A DNA stretch of 64,000 bases, from contig NZ_JACJQB010000003.1 in NCBI RefSeq assembly GCF_014696385.1, positions 62,001-126,000 on the forward strand, in the 5' to 3' direction. The stretch is from Pseudanabaena mucicola FACHB-723. Its GTDB lineage: Bacteria; Cyanobacteriota; Cyanobacteriia; Pseudanabaenales; Pseudanabaenaceae. Below the pieces are notes generated by a model. That model worked only from the letters and a program-made list of their open reading frames with translations, had not been told where the DNA came from and did not search any database. Shown piece after piece: positions 1 through 8,571 of the stretch. Within the stretch, counting starts at the first letter, position 1, and the number at the start of each line of letters is the position of its first letter. The translations under genes were made by a program, and so were the position numbers.

Positions 1-532
1 CGATCTTGAAATCCACAAGGGTCAAGTTGCAGCGATCAAAAAATGCTTGCAGGTGTTGATTAATTTCTAGCGCCATCTGTTTTAGTTGAGCAACCTGATC
101 GATTGTTGCCAGCTCCAGCATGGCGATATGGTCATCGGTGATTAATGGGTCACCAAGATCATCATTTTTGTAAAAGAATTCAACGAGAGGCTGCTGAAGT
201 TGTTTGCCTTGCTCTAATCCCAGCCGTTTGCAAATACTACCTGCGGCGATGTTACGTACCACAACTTCGATCGGCAATATTTTGACGGCAGCAACTTGCA
301 TCTCGGTAGGTGAGACTTGCTTAATGAAGTGAGTTGGAATGCCTTTGGTTGCTAAATATTGAAAAATATGTGACGTAACCGCACAGTTCACTTCCCCTTT
401 TTTGGTGATTGTGCCTTTTTTGAGGGCGTTGAAGGCAGTGGCATCGTCTTTGTAGCGCGACAATAGAATATTGGGGTCATCTGTTGTAAATAGAATCTTG
501 GCTTTGCCTTCGTAGAGCTTAGTTCCACTCAT
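1..532 (-). CDS. purC: SAICAR synthetase (phosphoribosylaminoimidazole-succinocarboxamide synthase), 3' end cut by window
   Basis: PurC joins aspartate to CAIR with ATP in the cytosolic purine pathway. The reading frame starts at an ATG at 532 and reads MSGTKLYEGKAKILFTTDDP, the typical PurC N-terminus with the ATP-binding YEGKAK loop. Further on it reads VPIEVVVRN-like (LPIEVVVRNIAAGS) and then LVDFKI, the conserved beta-strand region, before it runs off the left edge. About 177 residues are visible, of roughly 240 expected. It lies downstream of coaBC on the same strand, separated by two strong hairpins, so it is probably transcribed on its own. Confidence 0.95.
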   Translation of the reverse strand, partial: MSGTKLYEGKAKILFTTDDPNILLSRYKDDATAFNALKKGTITKKGEVNCAVTSHIFQYLATKGIPTHFIKQVSPTEMQVAAVKILPIEVVVRNIAAGSICKRLGLEQGKQLQQPLVEFFYKNDDLGDPLITDDHIAMLELATIDQVAQLKQMALEINQHLQAFFDRCNLTLVDFKI

Positions 533-582
533 GGATATATTGCGATATTGGTTGTGGGGCTATTTTACCGCTTTTTGCAGGT

Positions 583-620
583 AAACAGGAAAGGCTTGGC
601 TTCGCAAGTCTTTCCTGTTT
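583..620 (-). terminator. Hairpin between coaBC and purC (inner copy)
   Basis: An 11-bp perfect stem, AAACAGGAAAG at 583-593 pairs with 610-620, and an inner CTTG/CAAG stem extends it. It lies in the 118-bp gap between coaBC and purC. It may act as a terminator for the upstream gene or be one of the dispersed palindromes of this genome. The T-run is not strong on either side. Confidence 0.5.
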
Positions 621-622
621 AG

Positions 623-655
623 AGTGAGATGTGGCAAGTCACACCACATCTCACT
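623..655 (-). terminator. Hairpin overlapping the coaBC stop codon
   Basis: AGTGAGATGTGG (623-634) pairs perfectly with 644-655. The right arm contains the TGA stop of coaBC (651-653), so the stem would form right at translation termination. With the adjacent hairpin at 583-620 it forms a double-hairpin module between coaBC and purC. Confidence 0.55.
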
Positions 656-1871
656 GCTTAGGGTTTGATTTGTTGTCAAGCAGAAAGTCAAATAGTCGAT
701 GACCTAGCTCTAGCTTGGAGCAGAGCGGCGTGGACTGGGTTCTACCATTTTTATCAATAAATGTGGCTTGATTGGTCTCTGTCCCAAATCCAGTTTGCAT
801 GGTATTTACAGTATTCGCAGCGATCGCATCTAGCCCTTTACGCTGCAATTTATCCTGTGCCGCCGCAAATACCTCCATCTTTGTGCCAGTCTGGGCGGCA
901 AAACCCACCACAATCTGATCTTTGCATTTACGAGTTGATAGATCCGCCACAATATCGGGGATATATTCCAATGCTAGATTCAGGGGCAGTTCAGATTTAG
1001 GTAATTTGGACGTACTTTGTAATTGCGATCGCACATCCCCCACTGCGGCGGCGGCGATTGTAATGTCTGCCAAGGGAAATACCTCTAACATTGCTGCGTG
1101 CATTTCTGCCGCAGTCTGCACTCTGATCACCTTGAGATTGCTATGAAATAACTGGGTATTAGCGGCCGTGACCAATGTTACTTTTGCCCCCCGATGGAGG
1201 GCAGCTTGCGCGATCGCAATTCCTTGTTTGCCAGTGGAGGGATTACCGATAAAGCGCACAGAATCGATAAATTCGCGCGTACCACCTGCATTGACCAGTA
1301 CCGTTTTACCTTGCAAATCTTGCTTGCCTTGGGTAAACAGAAAAGATTCTAAATATCCCAAAATCAATGCTGGCTCTGCCATCCGACCAGTACCCACCGC
1401 ATCGCAGGCAAGAATGCCATCGGCAGGTGCAATTGCCGTGTAGCGAGGATCTTGTAAAGTTCGATGCCAATTATCTTGGACAGATGGTTGTTGCCACATA
1501 GTCGTATTCATGGCAGGCGCGAGCAAAATTGGACAGCTAGATGCCAATACGGTATTGGTCAGCAAATTGTCTGCCATGCCATAGGCTAGTTTGGCTAACG
1601 TATTTGCAGTAACAGGCGCAAGCAAAAAAACATCCGCCCATTCTGCTAATTCAATATGCAATGGTCTACCATTGCTGGGTTGCCAAAAATCAGCATCGGT
1701 ATAGGCGGGCTGTCGCGATAGGGTGGCAAAGGTTAACGGAGTTACAAACTCTGCGGCACTCTTCGTCAAAATTACTTTGACGGCAATGCTAGATTTTGCC
1801 AAGCTCGAAACTACTTCGCAGACTTTATAAGCGGCAATACCACCAGATACGCCAATTAGTACATTATTCAT
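651..1871 (-). CDS. coaBC: Bifunctional phosphopantothenoylcysteine decarboxylase / phosphopantothenate-cysteine ligase
   Basis: CoaBC (Dfp) performs two steps of coenzyme A synthesis: it ligates cysteine to 4'-phosphopantothenate, then decarboxylates the product with FMN. The 406-residue length is normal. The N-terminal flavoprotein half shows GVSGGIAAYK (res 7-16), the likely active-site His72 in the LHIE motif, and the substrate-binding PAMNTTMW (119-126). The C-terminal ligase half begins near residue 188 with a Rossmann-like segment and contains AAAVGD and a lysine-bearing loop (SKLPKSE). Its ATG overlaps the stop of the upstream gene as ATGA (1868-1871), which implies translational coupling with that uncharacterised protein. 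Confidence 0.95.
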   Translation of the reverse strand: MNNVLIGVSGGIAAYKVCEVVSSLAKSSIAVKVILTKSAAEFVTPLTFATLSRQPAYTDADFWQPSNGRPLHIELAEWADVFLLAPVTANTLAKLAYGMADNLLTNTVLASSCPILLAPAMNTTMWQQPSVQDNWHRTLQDPRYTAIAPADGILACDAVGTGRMAEPALILGYLESFLFTQGKQDLQGKTVLVNAGGTREFIDSVRFIGNPSTGKQGIAIAQAALHRGAKVTLVTAANTQLFHSNLKVIRVQTAAEMHAAMLEVFPLADITIAAAAVGDVRSQLQSTSKLPKSELPLNLALEYIPDIVADLSTRKCKDQIVVGFAAQTGTKMEVFAAAQDKLQRKGLDAIAANTVNTMQTGFGTETNQATFIDKNGRTQSTPLCSKLELGHRLFDFLLDNKSNPKQ

Positions 1872-2584
1872 GGTTGAGGTCTTAACTCAGTGGTGTTCAG
1901 CACTATTTGCGATCGCAAATCTACTTCCGAAGCCTTTAGCTTTTGGTTGGAAATATAAAGTACAGAGATACGATCAGCTTGATCTTTAATGGCGGTAACA
2001 CCATTAAACCGATCCACCTGCTCAATCAGAACTTTAAACCGAGCGCCCGAAGAATCAGAAATGGCTATCTTTTTTTGATCATCCCGATCGATGCGTTGAT
2101 CATTATTCGTATCTTGCTCCGCTAGCAAATAGATATAGGCAGTGGTCGGGACTTTACCAGCCTCAAAGTTGCTATCACTCAATTCAGGAAAAGCAGTTGA
2201 TGATAATATTAAGCCTTTATTTTCAGGTCTTAGCCAAGTCGATGTTTTCTTGACGGCATCAAAAAAAACATAATTCTGAATCGAATTAGACTCCTTAGTA
2301 CCAGAGAGATATTCATATTCCTGTATGAGGTATAGGGGAGCTTTCACGAACTCTGTTCCCGAAACTCTGGCAAATGTGCCAACTTCGTTTTTTGCCTTAA
2401 CTTGATCCTTACTAGCAGGATTATTAGACACATTGACGATATCACTGACTTGCCTTGTCCTTGTGAACTGCCAAATTAGACCTACTGCCGTAGCCGCTAT
2501 GGCAGCGCTAGCAAGGAGTCCTGCCATCAGAATCACGATCGCATTAATTCGCCACACATAGATAAAAAATTGACGTGATTTCAT
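1868..2584 (-). CDS. Uncharacterised membrane-anchored protein with EF-hand-like loop
   Basis: I do not recognise a named family. The product is about 238 residues, with one N-terminal membrane segment (about res 10-38, rich in Ala/Ile/Leu) followed by a soluble, probably periplasmic region. Within it DTNNDQRIDRDD has acidic residues at positions 1, 5, 9 and 12 and an Ile at 8, the pattern of a calcium-binding EF-hand loop. It is followed by a beta-rich segment containing SDSSGARF. I chose the ATG at 2584 over the TTG at 2599 because neither has a strong ribosome site and ATG is the more usual codon. The stop overlaps the coaBC start, so the two are co-transcribed. The function is unknown. 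Confidence 0.7.
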   Translation of the reverse strand: MKSRQFFIYVWRINAIVILMAGLLASAAIAATAVGLIWQFTRTRQVSDIVNVSNNPASKDQVKAKNEVGTFARVSGTEFVKAPLYLIQEYEYLSGTKESNSIQNYVFFDAVKKTSTWLRPENKGLILSSTAFPELSDSNFEAGKVPTTAYIYLLAEQDTNNDQRIDRDDQKKIAISDSSGARFKVLIEQVDRFNGVTAIKDQADRISVLYISNQKLKASEVDLRSQIVLNTTELRPQP

Positions 2585-2648
2585 ATTTTGCTCTAGCAAT
2601 TTTCACGATGACTAAATTTAGGACGCAAATTATATTATTAGGACGCAA

Positions 2649-3152
2649 TTAGGGCGCAACGTATCCCTGAATGTTCTCTGGTCTTAAAGGACGCATGATT
2701 TGATTGGCGCGAACTACCTGCTGGTCAGATCCTTGAACAACAATTAAATATTTGCCTTCCTCAAGACGATTGCGTAATGGTACAGAGTCACTACTAGTCG
2801 CTACTCCAACACCACCGCCCACAAAGATACTGCCCATTGCGCCACCAAACCCACCTAAAATACCGCCAATTAGATGGTTACCAATAGTACCTGCCCAAGC
2901 AAAAGTATGGAGATCCGTGACTAGACTAAAGCCAATTCCTGCCAAAAAGCCAAAGGGAACTAGCCAATAGGACATGAAATAAGCTTGTTTGCGACCTTGA
3001 ACAATGGGATCAATAAATCCAAATTCTTCCGCACTCTTATAACCCTTACCCAAAATTGAGATCGCTTCCATCGGGAAATTTTCTGACTCTAAGCGTGTGT
3101 ACACTTCCTCCGCCTTCATGCGATCGCTCCAAACACTAACCAAATAATTCAT
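2649..3152 (-). CDS. Glycine-rich membrane protein, general-stress-17M-like N-terminus
   Basis: The product has 167 residues. The first 45 or so read like the alpha/beta fold of general stress protein 17M-type domains (short strand, helix, SILGKGY). Two hydrophobic stretches follow: one around res 58-80 and a very glycine-rich one around res 90-120 (GGILGGFGGAMGSIFVGGGVG), which looks like a glycine zipper. The C-terminus is a second short alpha/beta segment (KYLIVVQGSD). Such proteins are common in cyanobacteria, but the role is not established. Upstream DNA (3153-3279) separates it from the divergent pdxJ, so both promoters must lie in that gap. Confidence 0.7.
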   Translation of the reverse strand: MNYLVSVWSDRMKAEEVYTRLESENFPMEAISILGKGYKSAEEFGFIDPIVQGRKQAYFMSYWLVPFGFLAGIGFSLVTDLHTFAWAGTIGNHLIGGILGGFGGAMGSIFVGGGVGVATSSDSVPLRNRLEEGKYLIVVQGSDQQVVRANQIMRPLRPENIQGYVAP

Positions 3153-3279
3153 ATATTCCGCAATTTGCTAACTTCTATTAGTTCTAGTCTTAAACGATCA
3201 ATATCTCATCATGGCAATAGCGATACATATCGTAAAGTAAAGAGTAGAAATACTTTTTGAAATTTGTGAGGGGACTACT

Positions 3280-3996
3280 TTGCCTACGCTCGGAGTAAAT
3301 ATTGATCATATTGCGACTATTCGCCAAGCTCGCCGTGGTAGTGAACCAGACCCAGTGGCAGCAGCAGTAATTGCAGAATTGGCTGGAGCTGATGGCATTA
3401 CCGTACATTTACGTGAAGATCGTCGCCATATTCAAGAGCGTGATGTGCGCTTGCTGCGACAAACAATTGCCACTCGACTGAACTTAGAAATGGCCGCCAC
3501 TCCTGAAATGGTGGCGATCGCCCTTGATGTGAAACCCGACTACATCACCCTCGTACCAGAGCGTCGCGAAGAAATTACTACCGAAGGCGGATTAGATGTC
3601 AAGACCCAATGCGATCGCCTCGGTAAATTTGTGCATCAGTTACAGGGTGCAGGGATTCCTGTCAGTTTATTTGTTGATGCTGAGCTAGAGCAGATTCAAG
3701 CTTCAGCAAGGACTGGCGCAAAGTTTGTTGAATTGCACACGGGAACCTATGCCAATGCTAAAAATGAAGAACAGCTAAATCATGAATTAGATGTATTGAG
3801 CAAGGGGGGAGCATTAGCAATTGAGCTAGGGTTAAGACTTAATTCGGGACATGGGCTGACTTATCAAAATACCCGCGCCGTTGCTCAAATCGCAGGGATG
3901 GAAGAGCTGAATATTGGACATAGCATCATCAGTCGGTCTGTATTAGTGGGGCTAGACCGCGCAATTCGGGAAATGAAGGCGCTAATAACTGTGTAA
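3280..3996 (+). CDS. pdxJ: Pyridoxine 5'-phosphate synthase
   Basis: PdxJ condenses 1-deoxyxylulose 5-phosphate with 3-amino-2-oxopropyl phosphate to make pyridoxine 5'-phosphate in the DXP-dependent vitamin B6 route. The product has 238 residues, the usual size for this TIM barrel. Conserved elements are [15 protein letters not shown] near the start, [24 protein letters not shown] and the C-terminal LNIGHSII phosphate-binding segment. The start is a TTG at 3280, with GTGAGGGGA just upstream as the ribosome site. No in-frame ATG lies nearby, and the protein motif begins immediately after it. A strong hairpin follows the stop. Confidence 0.95.
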   Translation: MPTLGVNIDHIATIRQARRGSEPDPVAAAVIAELAGADGITVHLREDRRHIQERDVRLLRQTIATRLNLEMAATPEMVAIALDVKPDYITLVPERREEITTEGGLDVKTQCDRLGKFVHQLQGAGIPVSLFVDAELEQIQASARTGAKFVELHTGTYANAKNEEQLNHELDVLSKGGALAIELGLRLNSGHGLTYQNTRAVAQIAGMEELNIGHSIISRSVLVGLDRAIREMKALITV

Positions 3997-4043
3997 TCAA
4001 AAAAGGAGTGGCAGAGCTTCTCGCCGCCACTCCTTTTTTGATT
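3996..4043 (+). terminator. Rho-independent terminator after pdxJ
   Basis: AATCAAAAAAGGAGTGGC (3996-4013) pairs with 4026-4043 and the right arm supplies a T6 run. The arm sequence AAGGAGTGGC recurs in the hairpin at 9334-9370, so the two are related copies. Confidence 0.85.
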
Positions 4044-4210
4044 GATCCCAAATAAATTGCTAAAAGATTCCAAACAATCGCCCTGCATTTAGGAAATAGA
4101 TGCAATATAGACAGTATGTCAATCTGTCCTAGTTTAGAAAATGAGCTGCTAGTAAGCTGCAATTGACTCAGATCCACTCTATAGGAGCAGCACGATAGGG
4201 CAACCTAATC

Positions 4211-5191
4211 ATGAAAAAAAATAACTTAATTTCAGTGGTCGTCATCATTGGGCTAATTGTTGCAGCTAGTATTTGGTACGGGCGTAATAATGGCTTGTTA
4301 CCAGTTGCCGCAGGTGATGAAGCTATTTTGTATGATGGTCTCTTTAATACGATTTTAGCGATCGCATTTGGCTTTTTTCTAATTGTCGAGGGAGTCTTAA
4401 TCTACTCAATTATCAAGTTTCGTCGTCGCAAAGGTGATGATACTGACGGCCCCGCTATTCATGAAAATCTGAGCCTAGAAATTGTTTGGACAGCGATCCC
4501 CACGGTGATTGTGATGTGGGTCGCTATTTATAGTTTTGATGTCTATACGGCTATGCAAGGCTCTCAAAACCTTGATGGCATGGCTCATGGCGGAATGCAT
4601 CAAGTCGTTGCAAAGGCTGATCATCAAAGGGGTGGAATGCCAATGGCAAAAGCAACTATGGCATCCGTCAATAATGATGGCGTGATGATGGCTGGCACGT
4701 TGCCAACTGGCGGTGATGATACGGTGGCGATCGATGTTAGTGCGATGCAATTTGCATGGATTTTCAATTATCCCAATGAAATTGCGACTGCTGAACTGCA
4801 TGTGCCTTTAGGCAAAAAAGTGCGCTTGAACATGAATGCCGTTGATGTACTTCATGCGTTTTGGGTTCCTCAGTTACGCATCAAACAAGATGTGATCCCC
4901 GGTCGTGAAACCTATCTGGAATTTACCCCCCGCGTACTTGGTGAATATCCTGTAGTCTGTGCAGAGCTTTGTGGTTCTTACCATGGCGGTATGCGTACCA
5001 CCATGGTGATTGATACACCCGAAGACTATCAAGCATGGTTGAAGGAACAACAAGAAATCGCTAGTACCGATCCTGAAGCAATCGTGGCATCGCGTCCGAT
5101 GGTTTCTACTTCTCAAATGACTGAACAGGAATATCTATCTGGAAAAGTCTCACAAATGGGCGGCACAAATCATATGGCTATGCACCATTAG
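4211..5191 (+). CDS. ctaC: Cytochrome c oxidase subunit II
   Basis: This subunit accepts electrons from a soluble carrier (cytochrome c6 or plastocyanin in cyanobacteria) through the binuclear CuA centre. The 326-residue product has an N-terminal membrane segment (res 5-22), two further helices (about 45-70 and 88-110) and a cupredoxin domain. The CuA ligands are all present: His215 in VLHAFW, then Cys250, Glu252, Cys254, His258 and Met261 in CAELCGSYHGGM. Between the helices and the cupredoxin domain there is a Met/His-rich insertion (about res 121-150), and the C-terminus ends NHMAMHH. It is the first gene of the ctaCDE operon. The 167-bp region before it (4044-4210) should hold the promoter. 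Confidence 0.96.
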   Translation: MKKNNLISVVVIIGLIVAASIWYGRNNGLLPVAAGDEAILYDGLFNTILAIAFGFFLIVEGVLIYSIIKFRRRKGDDTDGPAIHENLSLEIVWTAIPTVIVMWVAIYSFDVYTAMQGSQNLDGMAHGGMHQVVAKADHQRGGMPMAKATMASVNNDGVMMAGTLPTGGDDTVAIDVSAMQFAWIFNYPNEIATAELHVPLGKKVRLNMNAVDVLHAFWVPQLRIKQDVIPGRETYLEFTPRVLGEYPVVCAELCGSYHGGMRTTMVIDTPEDYQAWLKEQQEIASTDPEAIVASRPMVSTSQMTEQEYLSGKVSQMGGTNHMAMHH

Positions 5192-5242
5192 TTGACATTA
5201 ATATCAATCAAAAAACAGCAATTATTTCAAAAATATTCTCCT

Positions 5243-6913
5243 ATGACCCAAACTCTTACACCAACGCAAAGTGCGGGCGCAATGGGATCAGAACCTCAAA
5301 AAACACCTTGGTGGGAGTTCTTTACCTTTAGCGTTGACCACAAAGTAATTGGTATTCAATATCTGGTTACTTCCTTTGTGTTTTATCTAGTTGGCGGTGC
5401 ATTAGCTTCGGCGGTGCGTGTGGAACTGGCGACTCCAGACTCGGATCTGGTTGATCCCGCTTTTTACAACAGCCTGTTTACCATGCATGGCACGGTGATG
5501 ATCTTTTTGTGGATCGTGCCTGCGGTTACGGGTGGCTTTGGAAATTACCTGATTCCTTTGATGATTGGGGCGCGAGATATGGCTTTCCCAAGATTGAATG
5601 CGATCGCATTTTGGCTGACGATTCCTGCGGGATTGTTGCTGATGAGTAGCTTCTTCTTTGGCCCAGCATCTACAGGTTGGACAGCCTATCCGCCTTTAAG
5701 CATTTTGACCAATGAACATCTTGGTCAAGCGGTGTGGATTCTCAGCATTATTTTGGTGGGAACATCGTCAATTTTGGCGGCGGTAAATTTCATTGTCACG
5801 ATTTGGGCAATGCGGATGCCAGAAATGGATCTGTTCAGTATGCCCCTATTTTGTTGGGCAATGATGGCGACTTCGGTACTCGCACTGTTAGCTACACCTG
5901 TCTTAGCAGGGGCAATGGTGCTATTAGGTTTTGATCTATTAATTGGGACAAACTTTTTTAACCCGACGGGTGGCGGTGATCCCGTTGTCTATCAGCACTT
6001 ATTTTGGTTTTATTCGCATCCTGCCGTATACGTGATGGTTCTGCCCGTATTTGGCATTATTTCTGAAGTATTACCTCCCCACAGCCGCAAACCAATTTTT
6101 GGATATAAAGCGATCGCTTATTCCAGCATGATGATTTGCGCTTTGGGTCTATTTGTATGGGCGCACCATATGTTTACCAGTGGTACACCCGACTGGTTAC
6201 GTATTTTCTTTATGGTGGCGACCCTATTGGTTGCCGTACCCACAGGCATCAAGGTGTTTAGTTGGGTCGCGACCCTCTGGGGCGGTAAATTACGTTTAGA
6301 AAGCCCTTTACTATTTGCGATGGGTTTCATCTCCACTTTCTTGATTGGTGGCTTGAGCGGTGTCATGCTTGGCTCAGCACCGATCGATATCCATGTGCAT
6401 GACACCTATTTCGTAGTTGCCCATTTCCATTACGTTCTCTTTGGGGGCAGTGTTTTTGGGATTTATGCAGGGCTGTACCATTGGTTTCCCAAAATGACAG
6501 GGCGGATGTTGAATGAGTTTTGGGGCAAAGTACATTTTGTACTTACCTTCATCGGAATGCATTTAACCTTTGGACCAATGCATATTCTTGGTTTACAGGG
6601 TATGCCTCGCCGCGTAGCTCAATACGATCCCCAATTTGCACCGATCAATGTGATCTGTACAATTGGCGCGTTTGTTTTGGCAATTTCCACAGTCCCCTTT
6701 GTGATCAATGCTGTTTATAGTTGGTTTAAGGGCGAACATGCTCCTGATAATCCTTGGAATGCTCTGACTCTGGAATGGACAACCTCTTCACCACCAATTC
6801 CCCATAATTGGGTTGGTGAACCTGTATTGACTACAGGTCCCTACGACTACGGTGAAGAATATCGCCTCGCTCGTCAAGATGCGATCGCAGATTCACAACA
6901 ACCCGCAACTTAA
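5243..6913 (+). CDS. ctaD: Cytochrome c oxidase subunit I (A2-type)
   Basis: This is the catalytic subunit of the aa3-type oxidase, holding heme a and the heme a3-CuB site. The 556-residue form starts at ATG 5243. A TTG directly abutting the ctaC stop (5192) would add 17 residues and is less likely. Visible ligands are His82 (MHGT, low-spin heme), His259 and the cross-linked Tyr263 (HPAVY), His308/His309 for CuB, and His394/His396 in VVAHFHYV. The motif reads YSHPAVY rather than GHPEVY, so the K/D-channel gating glutamate is replaced by the Tyr-Ser pair of type A2 heme-copper oxidases. About 12 hydrophobic helices are visible. It is followed by an 84-bp gap with a palindrome and then ctaE. 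Confidence 0.97.
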   Translation: MTQTLTPTQSAGAMGSEPQKTPWWEFFTFSVDHKVIGIQYLVTSFVFYLVGGALASAVRVELATPDSDLVDPAFYNSLFTMHGTVMIFLWIVPAVTGGFGNYLIPLMIGARDMAFPRLNAIAFWLTIPAGLLLMSSFFFGPASTGWTAYPPLSILTNEHLGQAVWILSIILVGTSSILAAVNFIVTIWAMRMPEMDLFSMPLFCWAMMATSVLALLATPVLAGAMVLLGFDLLIGTNFFNPTGGGDPVVYQHLFWFYSHPAVYVMVLPVFGIISEVLPPHSRKPIFGYKAIAYSSMMICALGLFVWAHHMFTSGTPDWLRIFFMVATLLVAVPTGIKVFSWVATLWGGKLRLESPLLFAMGFISTFLIGGLSGVMLGSAPIDIHVHDTYFVVAHFHYVLFGGSVFGIYAGLYHWFPKMTGRMLNEFWGKVHFVLTFIGMHLTFGPMHILGLQGMPRRVAQYDPQFAPINVICTIGAFVLAISTVPFVINAVYSWFKGEHAPDNPWNALTLEWTTSSPPIPHNWVGEPVLTTGPYDYGEEYRLARQDAIADSQQPAT

Positions 6914-6930
6914 TTTCCAAGTTTCCTAAA

Positions 6931-6950
6931 CAAGGGGCTTAAGCCCCTTG
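6931..6950. repeat. 20-bp perfect palindrome between ctaD and ctaE
   Basis: CAAGGGGCTTAAGCCCCTTG is a self-complementary 20-mer in the 84-bp ctaD-ctaE gap, with a short T-rich tail. It could cause partial termination, or protect the mRNA and so lower ctaE relative to ctaD. Confidence 0.6.
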
Positions 6951-6997
6951 TTGGCAATCCTATCCCTATACATTTATCCAAATCCAAACATTAATCT

Positions 6998-7621
6998 ATG
7001 CAAGGATCAATCGCTCCAGTCACTAGCACAGAACAAGCTAACGTTCTCGATCATGCCACTGAAGCAGGTCATGCTGAACATCCCGATTTACGGGTATTTG
7101 GTCTCATCGTCTTCCTGATTTCCGAAGGAATGCTTTTCTTTGGTCTGTTTGCCGCCTATTTAACTTTTCGCTCCGTAGCTACCGCTTGGCCCCCCGAAGG
7201 CACACCCGAACTGGAATTACTTTTACCAGGGATTAACACAATTATTCTGGTATCCAGTAGTTTTGTGATTCACCAAGCTGATCATGCGATCAAAGAAAAT
7301 AAAGTCAAAGCTGCTCAGCTATGGTTCCTCGCCACCTTTATCATGGGGGCAATTTTCATTGCAGGACAAATCTATGAATACCAACACCTCGAATTTGGAT
7401 TAACTACTAACCTATTTGCTAGCACTTTCTATGTGTTAACAGGTTTCCATGGCTTTCACGTAATTATTGGTTTGTCGCTGATTGCAGGAGTATTGGTGCG
7501 ATCGCTCAAAACTGGTCATTACAGCGATACGAGTCATTTCGGCATTGAAGCCGCCTCTGTATATTGGCACTTTGTCGATATTGTCTGGATCGTCTTATTT
7601 TTACTTCTATATATTCTGTAG
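6998..7621 (+). CDS. ctaE: Cytochrome c oxidase subunit III
   Basis: This is the non-catalytic core subunit that stabilises the oxidase and supports proton uptake. The product has 207 residues and five hydrophobic helices, the short bacterial form. It contains FLISEGMLFFGLFAAY, the conserved glutamate helix, then TGFHGFHVIIG and the terminal YWHFVDIVWIVLF signature, in which the WHFVD histidine is typical of the family. The start ATG at 6998 agrees with the family N-terminus, which has a variable, His-containing leader. It is the third gene of ctaCDE, followed by a terminator hairpin. Confidence 0.96.
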   Translation: MQGSIAPVTSTEQANVLDHATEAGHAEHPDLRVFGLIVFLISEGMLFFGLFAAYLTFRSVATAWPPEGTPELELLLPGINTIILVSSSFVIHQADHAIKENKVKAAQLWFLATFIMGAIFIAGQIYEYQHLEFGLTTNLFASTFYVLTGFHGFHVIIGLSLIAGVLVRSLKTGHYSDTSHFGIEAASVYWHFVDIVWIVLFLLLYIL

Positions 7622-7635
7622 AATTTTTTAGATAT

Positions 7636-7670
7636 AAAATAGAGGCGACGCACAGCGTCGTCTCTATTTT
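7636..7670 (+). terminator. Terminator of the ctaCDE operon
   Basis: AAAATAGAGGCGACG (7636-7650) pairs with 7656-7670 with a single G-T wobble, leaving a five-base loop and ending in T4. It lies between ctaE and the exosortase gene, so the latter probably needs its own promoter or read-through. Confidence 0.75.
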
Positions 7671-7682
7671 TATGGACTAGCC

Positions 7683-8570
7683 ATGCTTGACAATATTTTG
7701 CGCGGTGATTTTAGCGAGTTACAAAGCAAACTTCTCAACGCAACCAGTAAATTAGAATTTTGGTTACTCGCCACATGGGCAAGCCTAATTGCGATCAACA
7801 CCACACTTATTATTCGTCTTTCAAGTGATATTGACGAAATCGCCATTACTATATTGACTTGGGCGGTTGCCATTTTATTGGCTGTGCGTAATCGGTCAAG
7901 TTTTAAGTTTGAGAGTTCCCCAACTGCGATCGCAGTTGGGGTCTTGCTGATCGGCTGGGTTTTACTCAAAAGCCTCTTGACTCGGCGTATCTATGACATC
8001 TTGTTCATCCTAACCCCGATTATGGGAACGATTGGAGTTGCGTTGATTGCGTCCGGCTGGAAAGGGTTAAAGCCCTATTGGCAACCCATATTATTGGCGG
8101 CAACACTAGGTATTCCCATACCATTTTTATTTTCGGCCATTGAAAAAGTAATTCCCGTCAATGTCTTTACAGCGCAGTTTGCCAACTCAGCCCTGTGGTA
8201 TGGCGGTGTGGATGTTGCACAGAGAGGAATTACGATTGTTAGTCAATTTGGGGCAGTAGATGTGGCGAGAGGTTGTGCAGGCTTACCCCCCATTTTGATG
8301 TTATTGAGGATTACCCTAATGTTTGTGCTAGTCTTCCCCGTGACCAAATTTCATCAATGGGTTTTATTTTCTTCAGCGGTTGTGATTGCTTTTATCGTTA
8401 ACTCGTTGAGAGTTGCCCTATTGGTGATTGTATCTGCTCAAGACGATGCTTTTAAATATTGGCATACAGGCGATGGTGCTCAATTATTTTCAGTTGTATC
8501 TGTTTCGATTCTTTTAGGACTTTGCAATTGGCTGACTAGAGATGATGGCGATGAGTACGAAGAAATTTGA
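7683..8570 (+). CDS. Cyanoexosortase-type membrane transpeptidase
   Basis: Exosortases are multi-pass membrane cysteine proteases thought to cleave and process PEP-CTERM-type C-terminal sorting signals. The 295-residue product has about eight hydrophobic helices. The catalytic residues can be placed: Cys198 in VARGCAGL, Arg243 in IVNSLRVALL and His261 in YWHTGDGAQ, giving the Cys-Arg-His arrangement of the family. The spacing and the H-TG-GA-LF context resemble the cyanoexosortase A subgroup. No obvious PEP-CTERM substrate or accessory protein is adjacent. The gene lies just 12 bp after the ctaCDE terminator and ends at a bidirectional terminator facing a lipoprotein gene. Confidence 0.85.
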   Translation: MLDNILRGDFSELQSKLLNATSKLEFWLLATWASLIAINTTLIIRLSSDIDEIAITILTWAVAILLAVRNRSSFKFESSPTAIAVGVLLIGWVLLKSLLTRRIYDILFILTPIMGTIGVALIASGWKGLKPYWQPILLAATLGIPIPFLFSAIEKVIPVNVFTAQFANSALWYGGVDVAQRGITIVSQFGAVDVARGCAGLPPILMLLRITLMFVLVFPVTKFHQWVLFSSAVVIAFIVNSLRVALLVIVSAQDDAFKYWHTGDGAQLFSVVSVSILLGLCNWLTRDDGDEYEEI

Positions 8571-8571
8571 G

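Noticed and set aside
5192-5242. TTG start of ctaD abutting the ctaC stop
   Set aside because: It adds 17 residues not typical of the family. ATG 5243 gives the standard length.
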